DNA of 59,212 nucleotides from positions 64,167 through 123,378 of the forward strand of contig PLZS01000071.1 in assembly GCA_003153555.1 (NCBI GenBank), in the 5' to 3' direction. Made by a program: the position numbers and the translations under genes. The stretch is from Candidatus Melainabacteria bacterium (lineage in GTDB: Bacteria > Cyanobacteriota > Vampirovibrionia > Obscuribacterales > Obscuribacteraceae). The notes under the pieces are model-generated. The model did no database searches and was not told where the DNA came from. It saw nothing but the letters and a program-made list of their open reading frames with translations. Below are positions 25,217 through 34,700 of the stretch, in pieces (position 1 is the first letter of the stretch; the number at the start of each line of letters is the position of its first letter).

Positions 25217-26686
25217 TTATTTTTTGTACTTGTAAGTGATTGTTTTAGTTTGCGAGAAGAAATCGAGGCTATAACGACCTCCTTCCCTGCCCAATCCGGA
25301 AGACTTCTGACCACCGAACGGAGCCCGTAGTTCGCGCACGAACCAGCAGTTTACCCAGACCAGTCCGGATCTTAGTTTTGTTGATAGCCGATGGCAGCGG
25401 TCAACATCGGTGCTCCATACGCTCGCTGAAAGTCCATAGGGAGTGCTGTTTGTCATGTTGATCACTTCTTCTTCGCTCTTGAATGGAATTACCGGGAGCG
25501 CAGGTCCGAAAATTTCTTCTTGGCAAAATCGCGAGTTGAATGGCAGGTCGGTGAAAACGGATGGCGTGAGGAAATTTCCATTAGGTAATTCAGCCAGCCT
25601 AGTTCCGCCGGTCAGTAATTTACCTTCTTTCTTGCCCATCTCTAGGTAGCCTTCGACTTTCTGCAAATGTTCTTTGCTGATCAACGCTCCCATCTGTGTC
25701 TTTGGATCAAGCGGATCACCAACTTTAATTTGCTTCACTTTTTCGACAAGCCGTTCAACGAAGTCTGGATAGACTTTGTCTTCTACAAATAGGCGTGAAC
25801 CAGCTAAACAGATCTCGCCTTGATTGCGGAATGCTGCTCGTACTGACGTCGAGAGTGCATCTTCGAGATCCGCGTCAGCAAAAACTATGTTTGCACCTTT
25901 ACCGCCCAACTCGAAGGACAGCTTTTTCAAAGTTTGTGCGCCCGCCGCCATAATTGCTTTGCCAGTTGAGGTCTCGCCAGTAAATGAAATGCTGTCGACG
26001 AGCGGATGTCGCGTTAACGCTTCACCGGCACCATTTGCTCCCAGACCGTGCACAATGTTAAAAACACCTTTCGGCAATCCTGCTTCTTGAACGATCTCGG
26101 CGAAGAGTGTGGCCGTGTACGGTGTCCACTCGGCTGGCTTGAGTATGCAAGTGTTGCCCATAGCCAGACATGGTGCGATCTTCCATGTGGCCAGATAAAG
26201 GGGAAGATTCCACGGTGTGATCAAACCGCAAACTCCGAGTGGTTCACGCACAGCCATATGTCGCTCGTATTCTCCGACTGAGAACAAGTCTTCATGAACA
26301 CTCTGAGCATAGTCCGCAAAGAAATGAAAGTTATACGCAGAGCGAGGGATGTCTCCTTCAAGGCTTTCACTAATTGGTTTTCCAGCGTCCATTGACTCTG
26401 CGCGAGCAAGCACTTCTCTTTTGGCCAAAATGATGTCGCCGATTTTTCTGAGCACATCGCAGCGTTCCCGAATCGACATGCGAGGCCAGGGACCAGTCTC
26501 GAATGCCTTCCGAGCGGCTTTTGCGGCCCGGTCGATATCATCCGCGGTACCAAGCGCAACTGTCGCTATTACTTCGTTGGTGGCCGGATTAATGGTGTCG
26601 AAGGTCTGACCAGATGAACCTGCTGAAAATTCCCCACCAATAAAGTGATTAAGTTGCAGCGTTTTTGCGCGAACCTCAGTCTTCAT
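25217..26686 (-). CDS. Aldehyde dehydrogenase, 2-aminomuconate-semialdehyde dehydrogenase type
   Basis: This NAD-dependent aldehyde dehydrogenase starts at the ATG at 26686 (AGAGGA six bases upstream), giving 489 residues. It has the cofactor motif FTGETSTGKAI, catalytic Glu in FELGGKGANIVF and catalytic Cys in NQGEICLAGSR. The C-terminus (CWFVRELRAPFGG, SGLGREGG, YSLDFFSQTKTI) resembles the ALDH8/AMSDH/HpaE branch, which oxidises semialdehydes from ring cleavage. Its start overlaps the end of the RidA-type gene by 11 bases. With that neighbour, oxidation of 2-aminomuconate semialdehyde is a reasonable guess; hydroxymuconate semialdehyde is the alternative. Confidence 0.88.
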   Translation of the reverse strand: MKTEVRAKTLQLNHFIGGEFSAGSSGQTFDTINPATNEVIATVALGTADDIDRAAKAARKAFETGPWPRMSIRERCDVLRKIGDIILAKREVLARAESMDAGKPISESLEGDIPRSAYNFHFFADYAQSVHEDLFSVGEYERHMAVREPLGVCGLITPWNLPLYLATWKIAPCLAMGNTCILKPAEWTPYTATLFAEIVQEAGLPKGVFNIVHGLGANGAGEALTRHPLVDSISFTGETSTGKAIMAAGAQTLKKLSFELGGKGANIVFADADLEDALSTSVRAAFRNQGEICLAGSRLFVEDKVYPDFVERLVEKVKQIKVGDPLDPKTQMGALISKEHLQKVEGYLEMGKKEGKLLTGGTRLAELPNGNFLTPSVFTDLPFNSRFCQEEIFGPALPVIPFKSEEEVINMTNSTPYGLSASVWSTDVDRCHRLSTKLRSGLVWVNCWFVRELRAPFGGQKSSGLGREGGRYSLDFFSQTKTITYKYKK

Positions 26687-27146
26687 GATCAGTCCTCTTG
26701 TTTGATTGAACGGCAATAGCCTTAATTTCGATGAAGTTATTTCCTGGCAGATCAGAGACTTGCACGGTGGTTCGAGCGGGCGGATTCTCGAAGCAAAAAT
26801 ATTTTGAATAAACAGAATTGTATTTCGCAAAATCGTTCATGTCTTTTAGGAAGACAGTTACATCGACTACGTCTGTGATTGAGCAACCGGCTGCTTCTAG
26901 AACGACCATCATATTTTCGATCACCGCAGCGGTTTGAACTTGGATTTCGTATGAAGTAACCGAACCGTGAGCATCTAAAGCGACGCCTGCCTCCTTTCCT
27001 GTTTTAGGATCGCGCGCTCCTTGTCCAGCCAGAAAAACGAGACCACCCGCCTTGACCGCATGAGAATAGGATCCCAGGGGGCGAGGAGCTTTATCCCCGT
27101 CAATGTTAATTGCAGTGCGCTGATCGGCCTGATTTCTCTGGCTCAT
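26676..27146 (-). CDS. RidA/YjgF family protein resembling 2-aminomuconate deaminase
   Basis: The 156-residue protein has the RidA trimer fold with YSHAVKAGGLVFLAGQG near the start, DVVDVTVFLKDMNDF in the middle and NPPARTTVQVSDLPG carrying the conserved substrate-binding Arg. The N-terminal extension (KAPRPLGSYSHAVKAG) and ARDPKTG insertion recall the 2-aminomuconate deaminases of bacterial kynurenine and nitrobenzoate pathways rather than ordinary RidA. It is the first gene of the four-gene operon with the aldehyde dehydrogenase. A general imine deaminase role remains possible. The 15-bp repeat array lies 90 bases upstream. Confidence 0.82.
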   Translation of the reverse strand: MSQRNQADQRTAINIDGDKAPRPLGSYSHAVKAGGLVFLAGQGARDPKTGKEAGVALDAHGSVTSYEIQVQTAAVIENMMVVLEAAGCSITDVVDVTVFLKDMNDFAKYNSVYSKYFCFENPPARTTVQVSDLPGNNFIEIKAIAVQSNKRTDHED

Positions 27147-27235
27147 AAAACTCCTGGCAGCCGCCCAAATGTAGTGGTTAATAGTACCAAAGGATGTGAT
27201 TCTAGATGTGCGTTATAGAAACTGCCGACATCTGG

Positions 27236-27442
27236 TGGACAAAAGCCAGCTGCACAAGAGACATCTGGACAAGAGTACCGTGGACAATTGGCATGTGGAC
27301 AAGAGTTCCGTAGACAAGAGACATTTGGACCACATTTGGACAAAACAGATGTGGACAACAGCACTGTGGCCAAGAGCCAGATGCACAAGAGGCATGTGGA
27401 CAAGCGTAACGGTGGACAAAATACATGTCGACAAAAGCCTGG
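27236..27442. repeat. Tandem array of about fourteen 15-bp units with DnaA-box-like core
   Basis: Units of consensus TGGACAAGAGNCATG start at 27236, 27251, 27266, 27281, 27296, 27311, 27326, 27337, 27352, 27367, 27382, 27397, 27413 and 27428; spacing is 15 except for one 11 and one 16. Read on the minus strand the core is TTGTCCACA: three units are exact (27294-27302, 27350-27358, 27395-27403) and seven more differ by one base. TTGTCCACA is the preferred DnaA box in Streptomyces and mycobacteria and close to the general TTWTNCACA. The array fills most of the 358-base gap between ridA and the EF-hand gene. It stays open in several frames only because the unit is a multiple of three. Confidence 0.8.
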
Positions 27443-27504
27443 CATCCGTTAAGGACGCAGGGCTTCAGTTCCATGTGGATTTAGATTGCGGGTTGAGAGG
27501 TGAG

Positions 27505-28227
27505 CTACGGGTTGCTAGGGGTGCTAGGTCCACCGGTGCCGTCTGGAAAACCTTTGGGGAATTCACCGGGAGCGCCGCGGCGTCCACCTGGAAGCCCTGG
27601 TTGACTATCTGTGGACTGGTTAGCTGTGCCTGGCATGCCGTCTCGATGTTTGTGATGAGGTCCTGGTCCGCCTGCTCCACCGGGACCTCCCGGTCCATTT
27701 GGCGCACCAGCGTTGCCGAGAGCGCCGCCTCCACCGAGTTGTCCGCCGCCCATCTGGGCTTGGCGCTGAGCACGTCGCTCGGCCCTGAAAGCTTCAAATT
27801 TAGCCTTTTCGTTTTCATCGAGCTGTCCGTCGCCATTAGTATCAAATCGCTTCAAAATGCGTTGTCGGCGCTCTTCGCGTTTAGCTGGATCCATTCCCGC
27901 GTTGCCACCTTTCCCGGTTGCATCCACGCCTGCGCCTGTAGACCCGGCTCCTGCTCCAATTGCTGACCCGGTGCCATTGCTAGCTCCAAGCGCGCTGCCG
28001 CCAGCCGCTCCACCGCCTTTCCATCTATGGCCACCGCCCGGTCGTCCCGCGCTACCAGTAGCAGGGGCTGGACTTGAACCTGGCTGCCCACTATTGACGG
28101 TATTCACAAGGTTTTGAAGCCCGCGATAGTTGCTGTTGGTGCCGCTTGGATTGGCGCCCTGTGAGAACGCCGGAGCGCAACCGAATACGATGCTGGCGCC
28201 GCCGACTAGCAATCTCATCTTGTTCAT
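27505..28227 (-). CDS. Exported Gly/Pro-rich protein with one EF-hand
   Basis: The ATG at 28227 has GGGGGA seven bases upstream and opens a signal peptide (MRLLVGGASIVFGCAPAFS-QG). The mature part is Gly/Asn/Pro-rich with a Ser/Ala/Gly middle, then a canonical calcium-binding loop DTNGDGQLDENE within LKRFDTNGDGQLDENEKAKF, and a long Gly/Pro tail. At 240 residues it resembles low-complexity secreted EF-hand proteins of unknown role; calcium binding is inferred from the loop, which has all liganding positions. The frame extends upstream to 28287 but overlaps the small open frame there and lacks a ribosome site. Confidence 0.7.
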   Translation of the reverse strand: MNKMRLLVGGASIVFGCAPAFSQGANPSGTNSNYRGLQNLVNTVNSGQPGSSPAPATGSAGRPGGGHRWKGGGAAGGSALGASNGTGSAIGAGAGSTGAGVDATGKGGNAGMDPAKREERRQRILKRFDTNGDGQLDENEKAKFEAFRAERRAQRQAQMGGGQLGGGGALGNAGAPNGPGGPGGAGGPGPHHKHRDGMPGTANQSTDSQPGLPGGRRGAPGEFPKGFPDGTGGPSTPSNP

Positions 28228-28250
28228 TAAGTCATCCCCCGTTCGCAGCC

Positions 28251-28346
28251 CTATTCCAGCCTTTGAAAAACGATTACTGATAGCCATGTCACGGTGAGAA
28301 GTGCTCCCGCGGAGAAAATTGCAGCAATCAATTCAGCTTGGCTCAT
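28251..28346 (-). CDS. Possible 31-residue single-span membrane protein
   Basis: An ATG at 28344-28346 opens a 31-codon frame. Residues 1-12 are a polar/hydrophobic helix (MSQAELIAAIFS) and residues 13-27 are a membrane segment (AGALLTVTWLSVIVF), ending QRLE. The stop is 23 bases before the EF-hand start. The composition is that of small regulatory membrane peptides; I recognise no family. The ribosome site (GAAGAA) is weak, and expression is unproven. Confidence 0.4.
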   Translation of the reverse strand: MSQAELIAAIFSAGALLTVTWLSVIVFQRLE

Positions 28347-28380
28347 TTCTTCATACCTGCGTGTATATCTAATTAACGGC

Positions 28381-28393
28381 GGGCGGAGCAAAA
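28381..28393 (-). promoter_or_regulatory. Shared 13-mer upstream of the small membrane ORF
   Basis: This is an exact copy of GGGCGGAGCAAAA (minus sense TTTTGCTCCGCCC), about 35 bases ahead of the start at 28346. TATACA follows on the minus strand (28358-28363), giving an approximate TTGCTC-N18-TATACA promoter arrangement. The identical 13-mer is upstream of the thioredoxin-fold gene. Confidence 0.33.
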
Positions 28394-28585
28394 AAGTTCA
28401 AAGGAATTGATGAAATTAAGGAAAGTCTTTTGGCTGAGTTTTTAACGGAGGTTCTGTTTTAAGTGGTCTGTGCCGGAAATCTTTGGCAGGATATTCTGTC
28501 TGGTCAAAATTCGCCTGCTACTGTGTTAAACCAGCCAAGCGCTGCAAAATGGCTTACCCTAGGTCAAGTGCACCAGCTGCGGTGC

Positions 28586-29716
28586 TCAATGCTTCGGCGG
28601 CTCTTTTTTCAGTTTTTCTTTGACCAGGTAATAGCAACGTGGAAAGTTCGTCGGCATAGACTGCGTGTTCTTCCCTTGTCCACCAAGAATAGCTGCGCAA
28701 AGTTCGGCACAGGTTTCTGTTTGACCGACGTCCGATTTTAAATACACTTTTAGACTGTCTCGGTCGCCAGGCACATTTTCGGCGTCCTGCTCCCATGCCC
28801 GCTTCATCTCAGGCAGGGTGGAAATTTTTAAAATGTCATCCAGTACGCGACCACATTGGTTAAAAAACGCCGCTTCGATTTCCTTTGCACTGCAGGCTTC
28901 GGAAGTGTTCGTCTCCGCGTCGGTCGTTTGCTGGCAAACAAAAATGTCATGCCCGACTACGCGCCCAAGGTCAGAGCCCATTGATGTCCCATCTTCTCTT
29001 TTCAGAGTCTTATACTCAGGCCATTTGTCAATCAAGTTAGGAACCACGAAGACGGCCGCATTGTTCTCATCCAGCAACTGCTGAATCTTAGGAGGTAACT
29101 TGGCAATCGCCTTATTAATCGTTTGAAGTGTCTCTTTTTTCACAGCGGGGTGGCCGTCTTTAGGTGCAATCACCACCACTTTCTCCTTGAAAGTTTTTAC
29201 CGGCGGTAAGGTATCTTCGGGCTTCGCTGCTTCACCTGGAGGTGGTGGGAGAGTCTTTTCACCTGGAGGTGGTGGGAGCGTTTTCTCACCCGGCGGTGGA
29301 GGGAGTGTCTTTCCTGACGGTGGTGGAGGAAGTGTTTTTGCTGTTTCTATTGGCTTGGATGTTGGCTGCAGGTTGTTTAGAGGATCCAACCTTTTTACGA
29401 AACCAGCAGCCATGGCCGCTTCTGGGCTATCGAGATATGTAGCCATCACGACTTTGTATGTTTGAACAGCGTCGTAGGTTTGACCAGTCGCGTAAAAACA
29501 GTGACCCCGATAAAGCCAGTTCTCAGCTTTAATACTTCCAGCCTGAATTGATTTCCAAAAATAATCTCCTGCTTCCTTGTAGCGCCTTTGCTTGTATAAC
29601 GCGAGACCCACAGAAGTAAGATAGTTTGGATCGTCTGCGCCGAAAACCGGCATCGCCTGTAACGCGATTATCCAGATGATCGCCAGGCTCAAAGCTGACT
29701 TCAATTTGTACGCCAT
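28586..29716 (-). CDS. Exported TPR protein with PPPP repeats and degenerate lethal-factor-like domain
   Basis: A signal peptide (LALSLAIIWIIALQAMPVFG-AD region, residues 6-26) precedes two TPR-like helical hairpins (about 35-105). Four tandem TLPPPPxGx repeats lie at 128-162, built from 27-bp DNA repeats. The C-terminal domain (about 185-376) has the build of anthrax-lethal-factor-like metallopeptidase domains, with AAFFNQCGRVLDDI where HExGHxxDD is expected and TETCAELCAAI where the third-ligand Glu lies. The zinc-binding HExxH is absent, so it would be a pseudo-enzyme. That domain call is a by-eye resemblance. The ATG at 29716 is chosen over a GTG at 29731. Confidence 0.6.
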   Translation of the reverse strand: MAYKLKSALSLAIIWIIALQAMPVFGADDPNYLTSVGLALYKQRRYKEAGDYFWKSIQAGSIKAENWLYRGHCFYATGQTYDAVQTYKVVMATYLDSPEAAMAAGFVKRLDPLNNLQPTSKPIETAKTLPPPPSGKTLPPPPGEKTLPPPPGEKTLPPPPGEAAKPEDTLPPVKTFKEKVVVIAPKDGHPAVKKETLQTINKAIAKLPPKIQQLLDENNAAVFVVPNLIDKWPEYKTLKREDGTSMGSDLGRVVGHDIFVCQQTTDAETNTSEACSAKEIEAAFFNQCGRVLDDILKISTLPEMKRAWEQDAENVPGDRDSLKVYLKSDVGQTETCAELCAAILGGQGKNTQSMPTNFPRCYYLVKEKLKKEPPKH

Positions 29717-29747
29717 ATAGTTTCCAATCACTCAACACTCACAACCG

Positions 29748-29753
29748 ATTATA
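29748..29753 (-). promoter_or_regulatory. Perfect -10 element upstream of the PPPP-repeat gene
   Basis: TATAAT on the minus strand lies 32 bases before the ATG at 29716, preceded by TG two bases further. A TTGATA lies 14 bases upstream, short for a -35 box, so this may be an extended -10 type promoter. Confidence 0.42.
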
Positions 29754-29934
29754 CCCATGCAAGCGCTTATCAATTTCCAGGCCAGTCGACCCAACTCGCC
29801 GATTGCTCTTTGGTTCGAGACCGATGAGCAGAGAAGTGCCGTTTACATCTAAGATCTGATCCGTATTTAGAGATTTAAAAACCGCCGAGTGATGGCCGTT
29901 TAGATTTGCAAGCCTGAGGAGCCGAAAGGTCATT

Positions 29935-30459
29935 TTAGCGGAATCGCAACAGGTCCGTGACAGATCGCCTGGTGCTGAATGATGGCAAACTTTCGATTGG
30001 TTGAAATGTATTAGGTCTCGCAAATGGATTCGCAAGAGGATCTGTCAAAGCGGTGCTTTTGGGCATAGTGGGCAGTGCTGGCGAAAACATCTGAAGCGCT
30101 GTACTAATGTCTGATTGCGAATATGCAGAATCGAGTTTGGGTAAATGAAATTGTTGAACGGTGTTTGGAAAAAATGACTGTCTTGACACAGCCGGGGAAC
30201 TTTCGGATGTTGGAGAAGTTGTGCCGATGGTTGACCCACCAATTCCGGTTTCGTTGCCACGGCGGTTATGCCTCGAGGCAAATTGGCCAATCGTCGTCTC
30301 TGCTCCGGCATTAATCCCGTAAGCTTCGCGTGCGCCTGCGGGCGGAGCAAAAACGGCACCATTGCCAACCGTCTGAGATTGAGCTGAAGTTGTGGAAAAA
30401 CAGGAAAGTAAGAGCCCCAGTAACGCTGCTCGAACGAGCCTTGAGTCTAAACCTTGCAT
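29935..30459 (-). CDS. Exported protein of unknown function, fourth gene of the RND efflux operon
   Basis: From the ATG at 30459 (GGAGGAG nine bases upstream) the product has 174 residues. A signal peptide (VRAALLGLLLSCFSTTSA-QS) is followed by a Ser/Thr/Pro-rich, probably unstructured mature region ending SFSTRRSVTDLLRFR. It starts four bases after the stop of the membrane fusion protein, with its ribosome site inside that gene, so it is part of the efflux operon. I recognise no family. The shared 13-mer seen elsewhere falls in its signal-peptide region. Confidence 0.55.
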   Translation of the reverse strand: MQGLDSRLVRAALLGLLLSCFSTTSAQSQTVGNGAVFAPPAGAREAYGINAGAETTIGQFASRHNRRGNETGIGGSTIGTTSPTSESSPAVSRQSFFPNTVQQFHLPKLDSAYSQSDISTALQMFSPALPTMPKSTALTDPLANPFARPNTFQPIESLPSFSTRRSVTDLLRFR

Positions 30460-30463
30460 ATAC

Positions 30464-31774
30464 TCATTCTCCTCCGGCTGAACTTTTCTTGCCCGCGATT
30501 TCGAGGTCCTCAGCATCAGCATTTTTGGCGATTAGGTGCGTTCCAGTTTTTAATTCGTTGGTGGCTTTTAGAGCCACCAAATCTCCTTCGTGTATGTTAC
30601 CTGAGATTTCTGTCTCACCTTCCATTGTCAGCCCTTTTTGAACGTCTACCCTTTCACTGACATCATTTTTTACTCGAATCACGTAGGTCGCTTTCAAATC
30701 CGCATCAACAGCTGATGCCGGAACAAACAGAGTTAGGTAAGGTCGAGATACCAGCCAATGAACTGTTGCGAACATGCCTGGTTCAAGCTGTCCGTCAGCG
30801 TTTGGAACGTCCAATTCTACAGGCATCGTTCGGGTTGCACTATCAAGTGCGTATCCAGGCCGGGCGATGATGCCATAGAATTTCTTGCCAATAAATGCCG
30901 GCACGCTGAATTCAATTTTTTGTCCAATCTTCGTTCCAGAAACAGAGTCCTCTGGAACCGCCACAACTAATCTGAGATGGTCCTTCTCTTGTAGACGCAC
31001 CAGGGGTGGTGAATTCCTACCCGAGTCCACCGCTACTATACTTCCCTCATGCACATTTCGTTCTGTAATGACGCCATCGAAAGGTGCTTTGATTGTTAGG
31101 TATCCCTTCATTGAATTCAAGGAGTTGAGAACCTGACGAGAGGCTTGCACATTGTGCCCTTCTGCGAGAACTAAATTTTTTGCTCCGGTTAGTTCTTGCT
31201 TGACAGATTCAACTCTGGCGTTGTCTGACTCAACAGCTTTCTGTTGTAAGTCAACCTCGTTTTGCGCGACCGCCCCTGGTGTTTTGGAGGCTTCTTGCAA
31301 TCGTTCGAACGTCAGCTTGTCTGCATCGCATCTTGCTTTCGCTTCCACTAGTTTTGATCTCGTTGCGTCTTCATTGGCCTGAGCCTGGCGAAAAGAGGAC
31401 TCGGCAGAAGCGAGCTTAGCTGCACCTTCCTTCGCCTTTTCATCCAATTCCGGGCAAAAGATTCTGATCAGATCTTGCCCTTTCTTGACGAACGAGCCGC
31501 GGTCAACCCCTATCCATTTGATATAGCCCTCTACTTTTGCGTGCATAGGCACATTTTGATAGGCCACAAGTTCACCAGGCAAGTTCAACTTGTGCTGCAA
31601 TAATTCTTTCCTCACCGGAACAACTGGAATGGTCGGTAATTGAGATTGGTGGCTAGACTTCGACTGGTGTTGTTCTGACTCGTCGTGAGTTTTACTACCA
31701 CACGATGATAAACACATCAGCGACGTTGTCGCGATTAATCCTAATTTTACTGTATTACTCTTCACCAGAATCAC
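30464..31774 (-). CDS. RND efflux periplasmic adaptor (membrane fusion lipoprotein)
   Basis: This HlyD/AcrA-type adaptor links the inner-membrane pump to the outer-membrane channel. A lipobox LMCLSSC near residues 19-25 predicts lipidation. The lipoyl half-motif (HAKVEGYIKWIGVDRGSFVKKG), a long coiled-coil hairpin (about 105-205), a returning lipoyl half (LTIKAPFDGVITERNVHEG) and beta-barrel/proximal domains follow. At 436 residues the length is typical. Translation probably starts with the GTG at 31774, directly after the pump stop codon, with AGGAG eight bases upstream. Confidence 0.92.
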   Translation of the reverse strand: MILVKSNTVKLGLIATTSLMCLSSCGSKTHDESEQHQSKSSHQSQLPTIPVVPVRKELLQHKLNLPGELVAYQNVPMHAKVEGYIKWIGVDRGSFVKKGQDLIRIFCPELDEKAKEGAAKLASAESSFRQAQANEDATRSKLVEAKARCDADKLTFERLQEASKTPGAVAQNEVDLQQKAVESDNARVESVKQELTGAKNLVLAEGHNVQASRQVLNSLNSMKGYLTIKAPFDGVITERNVHEGSIVAVDSGRNSPPLVRLQEKDHLRLVVAVPEDSVSGTKIGQKIEFSVPAFIGKKFYGIIARPGYALDSATRTMPVELDVPNADGQLEPGMFATVHWLVSRPYLTLFVPASAVDADLKATYVIRVKNDVSERVDVQKGLTMEGETEISGNIHEGDLVALKATNELKTGTHLIAKNADAEDLEIAGKKSSAGGE

Positions 31775-34700
31775 TTATAACGCTCCTGCAGCTTGTTCAT
31801 CAGATTGCACATGACTGTTACTTTCTTGCATTCGCTCGACGTTGTCCTCGGGTAAGAGCGATACTCCTTTGCGCGTAGCTTTTTTCTGAACCATCGCATA
31901 AACGAGTGGTAGTACGAGAAGGACAGCATTGGTTGAAACAAGGAGTCCGCCGATAACCGCCCTGCCTAGAGGCGCAGTTCTGTCACCACCTTCGCCCATG
32001 CCTAATGCCATGGGCATCATTCCGGCGATCATGGCAATGCTGGTCATCAATACAGGGCGCAGTCGCGCCGCCGCTCCGGTGATCGCCGCTGACTTGGCGG
32101 ACATGCCTAGTGCTCGCTTCTCCTCGGCAAAGACAATCACGAGGATGCTGTTGGCCACGCCGACTCCCGTAGCCATGATGGCGCCCATGAACGATTGAAC
32201 ATTGAGCGTTGTGTTCGTCACGAACAGGGCAAGCAGCGCTCCGAATAATATAGCTGGAACAACCGAAACAATAATGAATGCAAGCGATACGGACTGGAAG
32301 AAGGAGACAAGAAGTAAGAAAATAGCCACTATTGCAAACAAGATTCCCAGACTTAGGGAAAAGAATGTTTGGTTCATTGTTGGTACTTGCCCTCGGATAC
32401 TTACTTTGACTCCTTTAGGAGGTTTTCCGAGTTGATCCAGCGCCTTTTGCACCGCTACGGCGGCGCCGCCTAAATCGTCGTTGGCAAGGTTTGCAGAAAT
32501 TGAAATGTTGCGTCGCATATTGTAATGATCAAACTCACCAGGGGTGGTGCCAAATTCAATCTTGGATACATCGCGGAGAAAAGGTCCGGCATAAGATCCT
32601 GTTTTTATGGGAATTGCTCCTACCGCTTGCAGAGAATCAAGGTCTCCTTGAGGAACTTGAACTTGCACCTGATAAGACAATCCGCTTTTGGCATCACGCC
32701 AGTACATCGGCGTCACGAATCTGCTTGAATAGGTCGAAGAAACTAAAGCGTTTCCAATGTCTCTGACGCTAACTCCTAGCTGTCCAGCTCTGACTCTATC
32801 AACCTTAACGTCAAGCGTAGGATACTTCAATGGTTGAATGATACCAACATCACGTAATACTGATATCTTCTTTAGTTCATCCAAAACTTTGTACGAGAAA
32901 TTTGTAATCTTTGCGTAATCGGGACCGTCAACATCCACTCGAATTGGAGTGGCGGCACCAAAGTTCATCACTTTGTTGACGATGTCTCCGGCTTCAAAAG
33001 TAAACTGACAGTCAGGATATTTTTCGGAAAACAGCTTACGTAGTCGCTCCTCTAGAGGCTTAATTTGTACTTTTGCCTCGTCTATAAAGGAAACAAGCAT
33101 AACTGCTTCTTGCGGACCGCTCGTCCACATGTAAGCATTACTGATGGCATAACTCGGTGGTTGCGAGCCAACATAGCTAATCGAAACTTCGACATTGTCT
33201 TCTCCTACATCGTCTCCGATTGTTTTCAGGACCGCTTTGGTAATATCTTCCGTTTTTTCAAAACGTGTGCCGACAGGAGCTTTGAGTCTAAGTTGAAAGC
33301 CCCTCGGGTTCCCGGCCGGAAAAATTTCTCGACCCAAAGTCGGATAGATCAGAATTGAACTAAGACAGGCTAATAGAAAAACTATCAAGACTAGAGGACG
33401 AATGCCGAATAGGCGAATCAAGACTCGTTGGTAGCGGTCGCGAACACGATCCATAAAATCGAATGTCCGTTTTGCATGATGCACGTGACCGATTCGGTCA
33501 GCATATTCGAATTTATCCTCCTCGGTTCTATGACTTTTAAGCAGCCATCCGCTCATGATCGGAACGAACGTGCCAGACAGAATATATGAGGCGAACATGG
33601 CTAACCCAACTGCAAGGCTTAGCGGTACGAATAATGATTTCGTCGGACCGACCATAAAAAATGAGGGAGTGAACACAGAGACTACCGATAGCATGGCCAG
33701 CAGTCGAGGCACCACTACTTCAAGTGACGCATCATAAATTCCGGGAAGAAGCAGCCGCCCTCTACCCAGGTGACTGTGAATGTTTTCAATAGTTACTGTA
33801 GCTTCGTCAACCAGAATGCCAACGGCCAATGACAAACCACTCAGTGTCATTAGGTTAATAGTTTGTCCGGTGAGCCAGAGCCCCACTACTGCAGCCAATA
33901 ATGCAAACGGAATGTTCAGCACCACGATCAGAGAGCTTCTAATGTCTCGCAAAAAGAGGAGAACGACCCCTCCTGTCAAAAGGGCCCCTACCCCGCCTTC
34001 GATCAACAGCCCCAATAGAGCCTCTGTGACGTAGACTGACTGATCGAATTCGAATGCAACTTTGATATCATCAGGGAGTAAACTTTGCATGTAAGAAATG
34101 TTTTTTTTCACCCCATCGACTACTGAGAGTGTCGAGGCGCTCGCTTGTTTTGAAATGGCCATGTATACAGTACGGCGACCATTGACCAGAGCGTAGCCAG
34201 TCAAAATGTCGGTCGTATCCTGGATTGTGGCTATATCTCGAAGAAAAACATTTTGTGTACCTGTTTTGTTTTGAAGTGGAATATTGCCGAGACTTTGTAT
34301 ATCTTTTACAACGGAATCGATAGACGTCATTCTCTGAACATCGCCGGTTCTTACGATGCCCGACGGCATGATCACGTTGCCGTCGTTCAATGCCTTGACG
34401 ACGTCATCGATGCTTAGATGGTATTCGGACAGCCGTTTTGTGTCGACTGTGAGGACTATAGAGCGTTGATTGCCGCCAAAAGGAGGCGGTGTCGACACGC
34501 CAGGGGTTGTCGATACAACAGGACGAATGCGTGCGTAAACCAAATCCTGGATTTCACCAAGGCTTCTAGTTGGGCTTGAAAATACAAGGTAGCCTACAGG
34601 CACGCTGCCCACGTCATATCTCAAAATGAACGGTGTCACTGTGCCTGGTGGCATATAAGCGCGGGATCTCTCCACCTGTGCCACCACTTGCGCCATCGCA

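Noticed and set aside
27196..27966. Long open frames on both strands over the 15-bp repeat and the EF-hand gene
   Set aside because: The repeat unit is a multiple of three, so frames stay open by default; the rest is antisense to the Gly/Pro-rich EF-hand gene.
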